A stretch of 64,000 bases of DNA from Leuconostoc kimchii IMSNU 11154 (lineage in GTDB: Bacteria > Bacillota > Bacilli > Lactobacillales > Lactobacillaceae), in assembly GCF_000092505.1 (NCBI RefSeq), contig NC_014136.1, positions 863,501 through 927,500 on the forward strand, given 5' to 3'. The number at the start of each line of letters is the position of its first letter. Position 1 is the stretch's first letter. This document shows, one piece after another, positions 16,893 through 26,559 of the stretch. Made by a program: the position numbers and the translations under genes. The notes under the pieces are model-generated. The model searched no databases, was not told where the DNA came from, and saw nothing but the letters and a program-made list of their open reading frames with translations.

Positions 16893-18393
16893 ATGAATGA
16901 TCACGTCTTGTCAACTTCACGACACCTTCCCAGCGTGCTGTTTGTGGGAACATATCAATACTTTGAATATACTCAACTTTGTACGCTTTCGTTAGGTCAA
17001 CTAAATCACGGGCCAAAGTTGAAGCATTACATGAAATATAAACAAATTTTTCTGGTTGCGTGCGCAGAATTTCACGACGTAAGGCAGTATCTAATCCAGT
17101 TCGTGGTGGATCAACGACCAGTGCATCAGCTAACCAACCTTCTGATTGCCATTTTGGAAATAGTTCTTCTGCTGTGCCTATTTCGTAATGTGCATTTTCA
17201 ATATGATTGATTTTAGCATTAATATTAGCATCATCAACTGCTTCGGGAATAATCTCCATACCGCGAACTTCCCCAACTTTATCAGCCAAGCTTAAACCAA
17301 TTGTACCAACACCAGAGTAGGCATCGACTAACTTATCAGCATGGGTCAAATTAAGCGCACTTAGTGCCTCTTTGTAGACCACAGACATCTGTGTATGGTT
17401 CAATTGCATGAAGGCACGTGGCGACAACTGGAAAGTTTTACCCATAACAGTTTCTTCGATGTAATCTTTACCCCACAATTTGATTGTTTCGTCGCCCCAA
17501 ACTAGGCTAGTACGGCCGGGATTAAAGTTTTGGAAAATACCTGTCACTTCTGGTAAAGCTTGATTAATGGCTGCAATTAGTGCGGTGTCGCCTGGAAAAC
17601 CATCGGTGTTGGTGACAAAGGTGAGTTGTACGTCACCTGTAGTATGTGAGACACGTGCAACAATTGTTTTGACTGTGCCACGGTTTTTGTCTTCATTATA
17701 GATAGAGACAGATAATTTATCGAGCAATTCACGAATTGTGCGAAGCACTTTCATTGTTGCGGGATTTTGTGTATGAACAACAGGTAAATCTACCAGATCA
17801 TGGCTGCTACGTTTATACATACCCACCCGCAATTGATCACCGATTTTTCGAACAGGGAATTGTGCTTTGTTACGATATTCGTACGGGTTTTCCATACCAA
17901 TTGTGTTGCGCAAATCATAAGTAGACCAGCCTTTGGGCTGAAACTTTTCCAATGATTGGACAAGGACATCTTTTTTAAACGCTAATTGTGCAGCATAGGT
18001 CATGTGTTCAAGTTCAAAACCACCAACTTCATCAGCAAACTCATCTAATGGTTTAACACGGTTAGGGGATTTTTCACGAATTTTTAATACTTTAGCTGCG
18101 ATGTATTTTGGTTGCACCTCGGTTACCTTAACGACGGCGACTTCATCTGGCAAAGCGCCAGGGACAAAGACAATTTTACGTTTAAAGTAGCCAATGCCTT
18201 CACCGTTGATACCTAAACGTTTGATCGTTAAAGGAAAATTTTGACCAACGCGAACATCAACACCTTCGCTAGTCTTTTGACTATGTCCTCCTTGTTTACG
18301 AGGATTAAATTTTTTGCCGTAGTATGGCTTTTGACCATTTGTGGTACGAGCCTTTTGTTGATAGGGTCGTTTTTTATTAGAATTTTCTGTCAT
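16891..18393 (-). CDS. rlmCD: 23S rRNA (uracil-C5)-methyltransferase, RlmCD/RumA family, clusterless
   Basis: Makes m5U in 23S rRNA; one Gram-positive enzyme can do both U747 and U1939. Parts: basic low-complexity tail (about 1-45), TRAM RNA-binding domain (about 52-112), central domain, SAM-binding fold with DAYSGVGTIGL and VDPPRTGLD, and catalytic Cys in YISCNAS. The family's N-terminal C-x-CGGC cluster motif reads DEVGGFELEHM here. The only cysteine in all 500 residues is the catalytic one, so no Fe-S cluster can form. The start is ATG 18393. Its ribosome binding site AGAAAGGA is 43 nt upstream, beyond a 9-bp hairpin. Confidence 0.9.
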   Translation of the reverse strand: MTENSNKKRPYQQKARTTNGQKPYYGKKFNPRKQGGHSQKTSEGVDVRVGQNFPLTIKRLGINGEGIGYFKRKIVFVPGALPDEVAVVKVTEVQPKYIAAKVLKIREKSPNRVKPLDEFADEVGGFELEHMTYAAQLAFKKDVLVQSLEKFQPKGWSTYDLRNTIGMENPYEYRNKAQFPVRKIGDQLRVGMYKRSSHDLVDLPVVHTQNPATMKVLRTIRELLDKLSVSIYNEDKNRGTVKTIVARVSHTTGDVQLTFVTNTDGFPGDTALIAAINQALPEVTGIFQNFNPGRTSLVWGDETIKLWGKDYIEETVMGKTFQLSPRAFMQLNHTQMSVVYKEALSALNLTHADKLVDAYSGVGTIGLSLADKVGEVRGMEIIPEAVDDANINAKINHIENAHYEIGTAEELFPKWQSEGWLADALVVDPPRTGLDTALRREILRTQPEKFVYISCNASTLARDLVDLTKAYKVEYIQSIDMFPQTARWEGVVKLTRRDHS

Positions 18394-18444
18394 GATATGT
18401 GTGTATTTACAGTGTGTGCCATATAGTAAATACAATTCCTTTCT
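18391..18444 (-). promoter_or_regulatory. rlmCD initiation region: SD, 9-bp hairpin, AUG
   Basis: AGAAAGGA occupies 18437-18444 (8 nt complementary to the 16S tail). TGTATTTAC (18426-18434) pairs perfectly with GTAAATACA (18402-18410) across a 15-nt loop. ATG is 18391-18393. Effective spacing with the hairpin folded is 2 + 8 = 10 nt. A 10-codon ORF (18422-18390) ending in an ATGA overlap with the start is a rival explanation. Confidence 0.6.
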
Positions 18445-18532
18445 GCATTGCAATGCCCTGGTGACGTGAGTACTTATTAAGTATAACAGCTCAAAAAATA
18501 TAAAATAGTTTACATATATGAATGTTTTACAC

Positions 18533-18560
18533 TTGTGTTATAACACGTATGTGGTATAAT
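18533..18560 (+). promoter_or_regulatory. promoter with palindromic operator before the small HTH gene
   Basis: -35 TTGTGT (18533-18538), 16 nt, extended -10 TGgTATAAT (18552-18560). The perfect palindrome GTGTTATAACAC (18535-18546) overlaps the -35 and spacer, a typical repressor position. Confidence 0.65.
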
Positions 18561-18586
18561 TGTAGTTGTAAAGGAGATGTGGAAAA

Positions 18587-18673
18587 ATGATCAGAAGCAA
18601 CAACTTTATGAACCGCAATCACGATCGTGTGCGTGGACAAACTATAAACTGGAGTGATGATGATGAGATTTGA
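18587..18673 (+). CDS. 28-codon leader ORF before the HTH gene
   Basis: Starts MIRSNNFMNRNHDRVRGQ and ends WSDDDEI. It has the best ribosome binding site of the locus (AAGGAG, 18571-18576, 10 nt before ATG). Its last codons overlap the HTH gene start, so the two are translationally coupled. The peptide is polar and charged with no TM. A hairpin (CGCA..CAC/GTG..TGCG) lies within it. It may be a real small protein or only a coupling leader; I recognise no family. Confidence 0.55.
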   Translation: MIRSNNFMNRNHDRVRGQTINWSDDDEI

Positions 18674-18896
18674 TATTAAAGCGTATTTGGATGATAATTC
18701 GCTGACAATTTACCGTGTAGCGAAAGATTCTGGGTATGGTTATACGACAATTCATAAATCATTCAATAAAACGCAATCAGATGCGACGAGTCTAAACATG
18801 CGGGATCTTGATGCATTGGCTAAGGCACAACATCAAGCGATGTGGGAGGTGCTACGTGACCTTGAGAGACTATATTTCAACTCTGATGAAAATTGA
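18663..18896 (+). CDS. small XRE-like helix-turn-helix protein
   Basis: A 77-residue protein made almost entirely of a Cro/XRE-type HTH: FDIKAYLDDNSLTIYRVAKDSG is helices 1-2, YGYTTIHKSFNK the recognition region, and NMRDLDALAKAQHQAMWEVLRDLE helices 4-5. The start is ATG 18663 by spacing from GGAG at 18651-18654; three in-frame ATGs are adjacent. It probably autoregulates through the palindrome at 18535-18546. The same half-site occurs at 14837-14859. It lies 77 nt upstream of clpL with no terminator between, so clpL may be partly cotranscribed. Confidence 0.8.
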   Translation: MRFDIKAYLDDNSLTIYRVAKDSGYGYTTIHKSFNKTQSDATSLNMRDLDALAKAQHQAMWEVLRDLERLYFNSDEN

Positions 18897-18950
18897 CATA
18901 GGACACATATTAAAACGTATGTCATAGATGGCATTACCGACAGAGGTAAT
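18894..18950 (+). promoter_or_regulatory. clpL upstream inverted repeats
   Basis: TGACATA (18894-18900) and TATGTCA (18918-18924) form a spaced dyad. ATTACC-GACAGA-GGTAAT (18933-18950) is a hairpin just before the clpL ribosome binding site. I see no CtsR (AGTCAAA repeats) or CIRCE site here, so heat control, if any, is by another route. Confidence 0.45.
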
Positions 18951-18973
18951 TCAATAGTAAAGGAGAATTTTAA

Positions 18974-21097
18974 ATGGCTAACGATAACTTTTTTAATGAT
19001 CCATTTGGATCAAATATGAACGATATTTTTAACAATATGATGGGTAATATGAATGGTTACAATTCTGAAAACAGGCGTTATTTAATTAATGGGCAAGAAG
19101 TGACACCAGAACAGTTTGCGCAATATCGACAAGGTGGACAGTTACCAAACGGTCAACAACAGGCCCCAACAGCTGGGAACGGGCGTATGGTAGCACCACA
19201 ACAACCAGGTCAAGTTAAGCAGGAAGGTATGCTTGCTAAATTAGGTCGTAATTTAACACAAGAAGCACGTGACGGGCTGCTCGATCCAGTCATTGGCCGT
19301 AATAAGGAGATTCAGGAAACGGCAGAAATTTTGGGTCGTCGTACGAAGAATAATCCAGTGTTAGTTGGTGACGCTGGCGTAGGTAAAACTGCTGTAGTTG
19401 AAGGACTTGCGCAAGCAATTGTTAACGGGGATGTACCAGCTGCTATTAAAGATAAGGAAATTTATTCGATTGATATTTCTAGCTTGGAAGCAGGGACACA
19501 ATTCCGTGGTGCTTTTGAAGAAAATATTCAAAATTTGATGAAAGAAGTTAAGACAGCTGGTAATGTCATCTTATTCTTTGATGAAATTCACCAAATTTTA
19601 GGTGCTGGATCAACAGGTGGCGAAGATGGTGGTAAAGGATTGGCTGATATAATTAAGCCAGCTTTGAGTCGAGGTGAAATCTCGGTTATTGGTGCCACGA
19701 CGCAAGATGAATATCGTAACACGATTATGAAGAATGCAGCCCTAGCACGTCGCTTTAACGAAGTAACAGTTAACGCACCATCACCACAAGACACGTTACA
19801 GATTTTGAAGGGTATAGCTGCCTTGTATGAGAAGCATCATCATGTGTCGTTGCCTGACAGTGTCTTAAAAGCAGCGGTAGATTATGCGGTTCAGTATATT
19901 CCACAACGGTCATTGCCAGATAAGGCTATTGATTTGTTAGATATGACAGCGGCACATTTAAGTGCTAAAAATCCAGTCACAGACAAGGTGAGTCTGGAGA
20001 AGCAGTTGAATGATACAAAAGCAAAGCAAGAAAGGGCTGTTACTGAAGAAGATTTTGAGGCAGCGCTAAAGTACAAAAATACAATTGCTGAATTAGAAAA
20101 AAAGATTTCAGGGGCAGATGAGGCAACTAAAGTCATTGCAACTGCTAATGACGTGGCTCAGTCTGTCGAGCGGTTAACGGGTATACCTGTATCACAAATG
20201 GGTGCTTCGGATATTGAGCGTTTGAAGACGATTGGTACACGTTTGGCCGGCAAAGTTATCGGACAAGATGAGGCGGTTAATATGGTCGCTCGCGCAATTC
20301 GCCGTAATCGTGCCGGCTTTGATGAAGGTAATCGTCCAATTGGTAGTTTCTTATTTGTTGGCCCAACTGGTGTTGGTAAGACAGAACTTGCTAAGCAGTT
20401 AGCATTAGATATGTTTGGTAGTAAAGAAAATATTGTACGGTTAGATATGTCAGAATATGCTGATTTGACAGCGGTTTCAAAATTAATTGGAACCACGGCC
20501 GGATATGTAGGTTATGATGATAACAGTAACACATTGACTGAGAAGGTACGTCGAAATCCCTATTCAATTGTCTTGTTAGATGAAATTGAAAAAGCCAATC
20601 CACAAGTTTTGACGTTGCTCCTGCAGGTCATGGATGATGGTCGATTGACCGATGGTCAGGGAAATGTGGTTAACTTCAAGAACACTGTAATCATTGCAAC
20701 ATCAAATGCCGGGTTCTCAGATAAAAGTGACGGTGAGTTGATGGACCGTTTGGCTCCTTATTTCCGTCCTGAATTCTTAAACCGGTTCAATGGTGTGATT
20801 GAATTCTCCGCCTTGAGTAAAGATGATTTGAAGCAAATTGTGGATTTGATGTTAGCAGATGTCAATCAAACATTGGCTAAGAAATCATTGACTTTACAAG
20901 TTTCTGATGCTGTTAAGAATCAACTTATTGAATCTGGTTATGATGAGGCACTCGGTGCACGACCATTACGTCGTGTGATTGAACAACAAATTCGTGATCA
21001 AGTGACTGATTTTTATCTAGATAATCCAGGCGAAAAACAACTTAGTGCAGATTTAATTGATGGTAAAGTTGTTATTTCAGCTGTTGTGAGTCAATAA
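18974..21097 (+). CDS. clpL: AAA+ disaggregase ClpL
   Basis: HSP100 chaperone of 707 residues. The N-terminal Asn/Gln-rich ClpL segment with [20 protein letters not shown] replaces the ClpC/ClpE N-domains, and the ClpE zinc finger is absent. NBD1 has Walker A GDAGVGKT and Walker [10 protein letters not shown] short coiled-coil middle region (about 335-375) follows. NBD2 has GPTGVGKTE and [10 protein letters not shown]. ClpL acts without ClpP and supports heat, acid and membrane-stress tolerance in LAB. The ATG has TAAAGGAG 9 nt upstream. A strong terminator follows. Confidence 0.93.
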   Translation: MANDNFFNDPFGSNMNDIFNNMMGNMNGYNSENRRYLINGQEVTPEQFAQYRQGGQLPNGQQQAPTAGNGRMVAPQQPGQVKQEGMLAKLGRNLTQEARDGLLDPVIGRNKEIQETAEILGRRTKNNPVLVGDAGVGKTAVVEGLAQAIVNGDVPAAIKDKEIYSIDISSLEAGTQFRGAFEENIQNLMKEVKTAGNVILFFDEIHQILGAGSTGGEDGGKGLADIIKPALSRGEISVIGATTQDEYRNTIMKNAALARRFNEVTVNAPSPQDTLQILKGIAALYEKHHHVSLPDSVLKAAVDYAVQYIPQRSLPDKAIDLLDMTAAHLSAKNPVTDKVSLEKQLNDTKAKQERAVTEEDFEAALKYKNTIAELEKKISGADEATKVIATANDVAQSVERLTGIPVSQMGASDIERLKTIGTRLAGKVIGQDEAVNMVARAIRRNRAGFDEGNRPIGSFLFVGPTGVGKTELAKQLALDMFGSKENIVRLDMSEYADLTAVSKLIGTTAGYVGYDDNSNTLTEKVRRNPYSIVLLDEIEKANPQVLTLLLQVMDDGRLTDGQGNVVNFKNTVIIATSNAGFSDKSDGELMDRLAPYFRPEFLNRFNGVIEFSALSKDDLKQIVDLMLADVNQTLAKKSLTLQVSDAVKNQLIESGYDEALGARPLRRVIEQQIRDQVTDFYLDNPGEKQLSADLIDGKVVISAVVSQ

Positions 21098-21103
21098 ATT
21101 AAA

Positions 21104-21143
21104 GAGAGCCAGTTAACCTTGAGCAGGTTAACTGGCTTTTTTA
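21104..21143 (+). terminator. intrinsic terminator after clpL
   Basis: GCCAGTTAACCT / AGGTTAACTGGC with loop TGAGC and a T6 tail. Confidence 0.88.
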
Positions 21144-21193
21144 TGTTTTTGGTTGTGACAAATTGTTAGAGGGAATCTTAATGTCAAAAAATC

Positions 21194-21252
21194 TTGTCTA
21201 GACGACAATGCTTATTACCATTGCGTGTATTTAAACTTGTCTATACATAGAC
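21194..21252 (+). promoter_or_regulatory. two candidate TreR operators
   Basis: TTGTC-TAGAC-GACAA (21194-21208) and GTCTAT-AC-ATAGAC, preceded by TT (21237-21252), share TTGTCTA and dyad symmetry. They resemble the TTGTATATACAA type of GntR/TreR site. Both lie upstream of treR. Confidence 0.55.
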
Positions 21253-21274
21253 CTAAAAATAGCCATTTAGATTA

Positions 21275-21290
21275 TTGTAAGCGCTTACAA
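21275..21290 (+). promoter_or_regulatory. perfect CcpA cre site
   Basis: TTGTAAGCGCTTACAA is a fully palindromic match to the cre consensus TGWNANCGNTNWCA. It indicates carbon catabolite repression of the trehalose operon. Confidence 0.85.
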
Positions 21291-21336
21291 ATGATGTTAT
21301 ATTTGACGTGTAGACATCGGTAAAGGAGGACTAGTG

Positions 21337-22038
21337 ATGAACAAATATCAGATAATCCATGATGAACTACTCAAGGACATTAATAATGGAAAGTATCCTG
21401 ATAATGCCAGATTGCCCAGTGATTTTGCACTGATGAATCGTTACCATGTTGCTCGCGAGACGTCGCGAAAAGCAGTGGCTATGTTAGTGGACGAGGGTTA
21501 TGTTATACGCATCAAGGGTCGTGGAACATTTGTTATTAATCAGAATCGTTATTCTTTTCCGATATCACATGTCGAAAGTTATCGTGAGTTAGCGGCACGA
21601 TTAAAATTAGATGAACGGACGCAACTTATTTCAATTTCAGACAAAAATGTACCGACATATTTTGATTATGGTAAAGATGCAGTATTGCCAGCGACAGAAA
21701 TTGTTCGCGTGCGTAATGTTGATAATGAGCCTGTCATTATTGATCGTGATTATGTATTAAAAACAGTTGTGCCAGAAATTAAGCACTTGTCAACATCACT
21801 GTCTTTATTTGAACTGTTTGAACAACGGTTAGGCCTAGTGATTAGTTATGCCAAAAAAACAATCACAATTGAGGCGGCTAATGCTGTTGATAAGCAACTT
21901 ATGCTGGTTAAGGAACCTATGGCAATTGTGGTGATTCGTTCGGAAACCTTTTTAAATGATGGCAGAATCATTTCGTTTACAGAGTCTAGGCATCGTGCCG
22001 ATCGCTTTAAAAGTGTTGAATTTTCTAGACGACACTGA
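21337..22038 (+). CDS. treR: GntR-family trehalose operon repressor TreR
   Basis: A 233-residue regulator. The N-terminal winged HTH (LPSDFALMNRYHVARETSRKAVAMLVDEGYVIRIKGRGTFV) is classic GntR/HutC. The C-terminal UTRA effector domain (about 85-230) would sense trehalose 6-phosphate. AAAGGAGG is 7 nt from ATG 21337. It is first in an operon with PTS, trePP and pgmB, downstream of two candidate operators and a cre site. The C-terminal codons contain TCTAGACGACA, which resembles the operator half-site; this could be a further binding site or chance. Confidence 0.9.
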   Translation: MNKYQIIHDELLKDINNGKYPDNARLPSDFALMNRYHVARETSRKAVAMLVDEGYVIRIKGRGTFVINQNRYSFPISHVESYRELAARLKLDERTQLISISDKNVPTYFDYGKDAVLPATEIVRVRNVDNEPVIIDRDYVLKTVVPEIKHLSTSLSLFELFEQRLGLVISYAKKTITIEAANAVDKQLMLVKEPMAIVVIRSETFLNDGRIISFTESRHRADRFKSVEFSRRH

Positions 22039-22105
22039 TTCGAATAACTATTCGAATCAATCATGCTATTGAGATAATGTGCTAGGTATGCATAGGAGAA
22101 AAGAA

Positions 22106-24162
22106 ATGACAAATATAAAAATTTTAGCGCCTCTTGCTGGTCAACTGATACCATTAACAGAGGTTGAGGATCCGATTTTTAGTCAAAAGACAATGGGTGA
22201 AGGTTTTGGCATAAAACCAACTGGAGACCGTATTTTGGCACCAGTGACAGGCGCGAAGTGATTGCCCTGCAGGGACATGCATTTGGTTTACGGACACCCG
22301 ATGGTTTAGAAATTTTAACACATATTGGTCTGGAAACTGTAAGCCTAGCGGGTAAGCCGTTTTCTTGGACAATTAAAATAGGTGATCATGTGACGGCTGG
22401 TGATCAGGTAGGTGTTGTTGATTTAAAGCAAATTAGCGCGGCAAACCTACCAACGACGACAATTGTTGTGTTTACTAATACAGCTGAAAAGCTATCAAAA
22501 TTAGAAATTAACAATTACCGATCCGTCGCAACAGGTGAAAGTGTTGCTGTTGCGACAGTTAGAACAACCACAAACATGACAGAGAACACTAATAAGCCGT
22601 CGACTGGGAAGTCAGGCAATCAATATACGGATTTGGCAACTGATATTATTGCAGGTGTTGGTGGCGGACAGAATGTGGATAAGGTGATTCACTGTATCAC
22701 AAGATTACGTTTTTATTTAAAAGATCATACAGCTGCTGATAAGCAAGTTCTCGAAAAATTAACTGGTGTAGCAGGTGTCAATTACGCAGAATCTTTAGGA
22801 CAATATCAAGTGGTTATCGGTCCTGCTGTGACTGATGTCTATGATGAAGTTGTCGCACAGTTAGGTGACGAGGTCGTTGATAGTGAAGCAACAGATGAAG
22901 CAGTTGCTGAAACAACGGCAGCCAACAACAGTTCTAAAAACCCAATCGTGCATGCGTTCCAAGCAGTAATTGGCACAATTACTGGTGCGATGATGCCAAT
23001 TATTGGTTTACTGGCTGCCGGCGGTATGTTAAATGGATTCTTGAGTTTAGTATCTAACAAGGCATCATTTTCTGCTATTTATTTTATTGATCCAGCGTCA
23101 AGTACGTTTACAATTTTACAATCAATGGCTATGGCACCGTTTTATTTCTTACCAATCTTAGTTGGGTTCTCGGCGGCACAGCAGCTTAAAAGTGATCCAT
23201 TTGTTGTTGCAGCAATTGGCGCCTTCTTAGTTAAGCCTGAGTTTATTAATTTAACTAATGTACATGTTGTTGACGATAAGATTGTTCAACCAGCCCAAGC
23301 GTTAGGTAATTTGTTTGGTGTCAGTCTTAATTCAAGTTTCTTTGGGTTACCAATTAATATTCCAAGCTATGCTTATTCTATTTTTCCAATTATCTTTGCG
23401 GCGTGGCTAGCACGTCCGGTAGGTAATTGGCTTAAAAAGAAGATACCGTTGGTGTTGCGTTCAATTTTCCAACCTTTGTTGACCTTATTTATTGTTGGGT
23501 CTGTCGTTTTGATTATCGTTGGACCAGCCATTACGTTGACTTCTCAAGGTATCTCTACTATTGTAAATTGGTTATTGCACCTGAACTATCCTTTGTCCGG
23601 CTTGATCATTGGTGGTTTGTACCAAGCCTTAGTTATCTTTGGTTTGCATTGGATGGTTGTGCCATTGATTGCTAATGAAATTGCGCAGACTGGTCACTCT
23701 ACTTTGAATGCAATTGTGAACTTTACAATGATTGCACAGGGTGCTGGTGCCTTGGCAGTTTGGGCTAAAACAAAGATACCATCACTTAAAGGATTGGCTG
23801 GTGCTGGTTTCTTATCAGCTATGGCAGGTATTACAGAACCAGCGATGTATGGCATTAATTTGAAGTATGGTCGTGTGTTCTGGATGGCTAACATTGGTGG
23901 CGCAGTTGGTGGTCTAATTGCCGGTTTGTTTAATTTAAATATGTATGGTTTCACCGGTTCATTGATTGGCTTTCCATCGTTTGCTGTGCCAAAGGGTCAA
24001 GAAGGCATTGCAAATAATATGTTGATATTCTGGCTTGCTTCAGCAGCAACAATTGTTGTCTCATTTGCAATGGTTTACTTCTTCGGATTTAAGGATTCAG
24101 ATACAAACGAAATTAAGTCAGTTGAGAAGAAAAATGCCTTTAAAGACGCAGCTGGTAAGTAA
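22106..24162 (+). pseudogene. treB: trehalose PTS permease EIIABC, frameshifted in EIIA
   Basis: Would import and phosphorylate trehalose. The first piece (ATG 22106 to TGA 22261, 51 codons) holds the EIIA(Glc-type) N-terminus. The second (from GTG 22258) resumes at VIALQGHAFGL, with the EIIA active-site HIGLETV, EIIB (Cys in VIHCITRLRFYL) and the EIIC membrane domain (about 10 TM). Deleting one GC from GGCGCGAAG restores TGEVIAL, the expected family sequence, so a 2-bp duplication is the likely cause. The EIIBC part is intact and could still be made by reinitiation at the overlapping GTG, with EIIA supplied in trans. The A-B-C domain order is itself not the usual TreB one. Confidence 0.85.
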
Positions 24163-24186
24163 CGACTAACGTTTTAAGGAGAAAAC

Positions 24187-26559
24187 ATGACAGAGCAAAA
24201 TTGGTTATTATCTTATCATGATATTGTAAACGGTGTGAAAAATTATGGTCGTGAAAGCTTATTGAGCTTAGGAAATGGCTTTCTAGGTTGGCGTGGCTCA
24301 TTAGTGACAAGCACATACGGGGATGACTTTTATCCGGGATTATACGCAGCCGGCGTTTTCAACCAAACATCTACACCAGTTGCTGGGCGTTCCGTTGTTA
24401 ATGAAGATTTAGTTAACTTACCAAATGTGCAATTGATGCGTATTGAAGTTGATGGTAAACCGTTAATTATTAATAACGAAACAATCATATCTTTAAATCG
24501 ATACCTTAACTTCAATACTGGTGAATTGGTTGACCAGTATCGTGTTGTTGTAAATAATGAACCAGCACATTACATTGATATTGAAACAACTAAGGTGATA
24601 GATCCCATCGCCTGGCATCGTTTAGCATTAGAATTTAAAGTAACACCGAGTTATGACGTTCACTTGACTATTGCAGCAGAAATTGATGGTCAAATTGAAA
24701 ACAAAAATGTTGCCCGTTATCGTGATTTTGACTCGAAAGAATTTATTGTTAAAGCCGTGACTGATCATGTGATGACAGTTCAAACGCGAACGACTGGTGT
24801 GACAGTTGCTTTAGCTTCTCAATCAAGTGGGGATAACGTGATTGACAAACACGTGTTGTCCACAGGAACAACAGTTGCAGATTATTATAACGTCTCTGGG
24901 CGAGCGAATCATACGATAACAATTCATCGAGTTATGGCTGTTGCAAGTACACTTGAAACTAAAACAGATGTTGTTAAGTTTGTTAAAAACGAGATTAGTC
25001 AAAGCACTTTCGAAGATGTTCAAAAAAATAGTCAAGACTATTGGCATAAATTGTGGTTAACAAAAGACATTGAAATTACTGGTGATGATGATATGCAACA
25101 ACTCACTCGTATGAATATTTTTCACCTGAATCAGATGGCGAATCCAAATGCGAACCCGCTTTTAGACGCGTCGGTGGGATCTCGTGGGTTAACAGGTGAG
25201 GGATACCGTGGTCACATTTTCTGGGATGAAATCTTTGCCATACCTTATTATTCGGCGAATGAACCTCGTGTTGCGCGCGCAATCCTAAAGTATCGTACAA
25301 ATCGTTTGTTAGCAGCTAAACGTAATGCTGTTTCTGAAAATGAGATAGGCGCAATGTATCCCTGGCAGTCGGGGATGTATGGGGATGAACAAAGCCAATT
25401 AATCCACCTGAACACTGTTGACAATACGTGGATTCCCGATAATTCACGGTTACAGCGGCATGTGTCTTTGGCAGTTGCGTACAATATGTGGGTATATCAA
25501 AAAATATCAGGTCAAGTGGATCAACTTGATCAGAATGGGTTAGAGATGTTAATCCAAATTGCGCGTTTCTGGATAAATAAGGCGAAATTAGCAGACGGTC
25601 GTTATACAATTGCTGGCGTGATGGGACCGAACGAGTTCCATGAGGCAGCGCCTGGTGCGCATGTCGGTGGTTTGAAAAATAACGCCTATACAAATTTGAT
25701 GGTTGTTTGGTTATTAAATTATATTGATGACTTATCACATCAATCGGCGATTAACTTTGAAAAGGTCGCACAAAAATCTGGTTTTACAAGTGAAGAGCAA
25801 GAAAAAGCATGGCAATTACGACATCACTTAAAACTATCTATCAATAAAGATGGTGTTGTGGAGCAGTATGAGGGGTTCTTTAAATTAGCGCAACTTGATT
25901 TTTCAGCATATGAGGCAAAGTATGGCGATATTCACCGTATTGATCGTTTATTGAAATCTGAAGGAAAATCACCAGATGATTATCAGGTAATCAAACAGGC
26001 TGATTTCTTGATGTTAATATACAATTTTGGTGCAACGCAGACACGTCAGTTAATTGAACAATTGGGTTATGCGCTGCCTGATCAATGGCTAGCTAGAAAC
26101 ACAGCTTATTATTTAAAGCGAACGACTCATGGATCAACAACTTCACGACCAGTATTTGCTGGAATTTATCTCGCACTTGCACGACTAGGCGAAACCACAT
26201 ATGAAGCGGATGCCTATAAATTTTTAACCGATGCGATCCGATCCGATTATGATGATATACAAGGTGGCACGACGGCAGAAGGTGTGCATATGGGCGTTAT
26301 GGGTGAAACATTAGCAGTCATTCAAAATGATTATGCTGGTGTAGACATGCGACATGAGCAGTTCACATTAGACCCCCGTTTGCCAAAGCAATGGTCAGCG
26401 TTACAATTTTCACAACTTTATCATGGTGCGCACTTAAAGATTAATATCACACCGCAAACGGTTTCAATTATGAGTGACCAAGCAATGGCAATTAAGGTCT
26501 GTGATGAAATAGTTGCTGTTAAGGCGAACGAAACTAGAAAGGTTGTTTATCATGGTTAA
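24187..26559 (+). CDS. trePP: GH65 trehalose-6-phosphate phosphorylase
   Basis: Splits imported trehalose 6-phosphate with phosphate into beta-glucose 1-phosphate and glucose 6-phosphate. The 790-residue GH65 architecture has an N-terminal beta-sandwich (about 1-270), a linker and an (alpha/alpha)6 barrel with catalytic acid E483 in MGPNEFHE. The phosphate-site block is THGSTTSRP. Maltose and kojibiose phosphorylases share these motifs. The TrePP assignment rests on treR, the PTS and pgmB beside it, as in Lactococcus lactis. It overlaps pgmB by 8 nt. Substrate phosphorylation state is inference. Confidence 0.85.
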   Translation: MTEQNWLLSYHDIVNGVKNYGRESLLSLGNGFLGWRGSLVTSTYGDDFYPGLYAAGVFNQTSTPVAGRSVVNEDLVNLPNVQLMRIEVDGKPLIINNETIISLNRYLNFNTGELVDQYRVVVNNEPAHYIDIETTKVIDPIAWHRLALEFKVTPSYDVHLTIAAEIDGQIENKNVARYRDFDSKEFIVKAVTDHVMTVQTRTTGVTVALASQSSGDNVIDKHVLSTGTTVADYYNVSGRANHTITIHRVMAVASTLETKTDVVKFVKNEISQSTFEDVQKNSQDYWHKLWLTKDIEITGDDDMQQLTRMNIFHLNQMANPNANPLLDASVGSRGLTGEGYRGHIFWDEIFAIPYYSANEPRVARAILKYRTNRLLAAKRNAVSENEIGAMYPWQSGMYGDEQSQLIHLNTVDNTWIPDNSRLQRHVSLAVAYNMWVYQKISGQVDQLDQNGLEMLIQIARFWINKAKLADGRYTIAGVMGPNEFHEAAPGAHVGGLKNNAYTNLMVVWLLNYIDDLSHQSAINFEKVAQKSGFTSEEQEKAWQLRHHLKLSINKDGVVEQYEGFFKLAQLDFSAYEAKYGDIHRIDRLLKSEGKSPDDYQVIKQADFLMLIYNFGATQTRQLIEQLGYALPDQWLARNTAYYLKRTTHGSTTSRPVFAGIYLALARLGETTYEADAYKFLTDAIRSDYDDIQGGTTAEGVHMGVMGETLAVIQNDYAGVDMRHEQFTLDPRLPKQWSALQFSQLYHGAHLKINITPQTVSIMSDQAMAIKVCDEIVAVKANETRKVVYHG

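Noticed and set aside
18894..18973. CtsR or CIRCE heat-shock operator at clpL
   Set aside because: The repeats present do not match AGTCAAA direct repeats or the TTAGCACTC-N9-GAGTGCTAA element.
22106..22261. Programmed -1 frameshift in the trehalose PTS gene
   Set aside because: There is no slippery heptamer at the junction, and the -1 product would carry an extra residue. A GC duplication gives a cleaner restoration.
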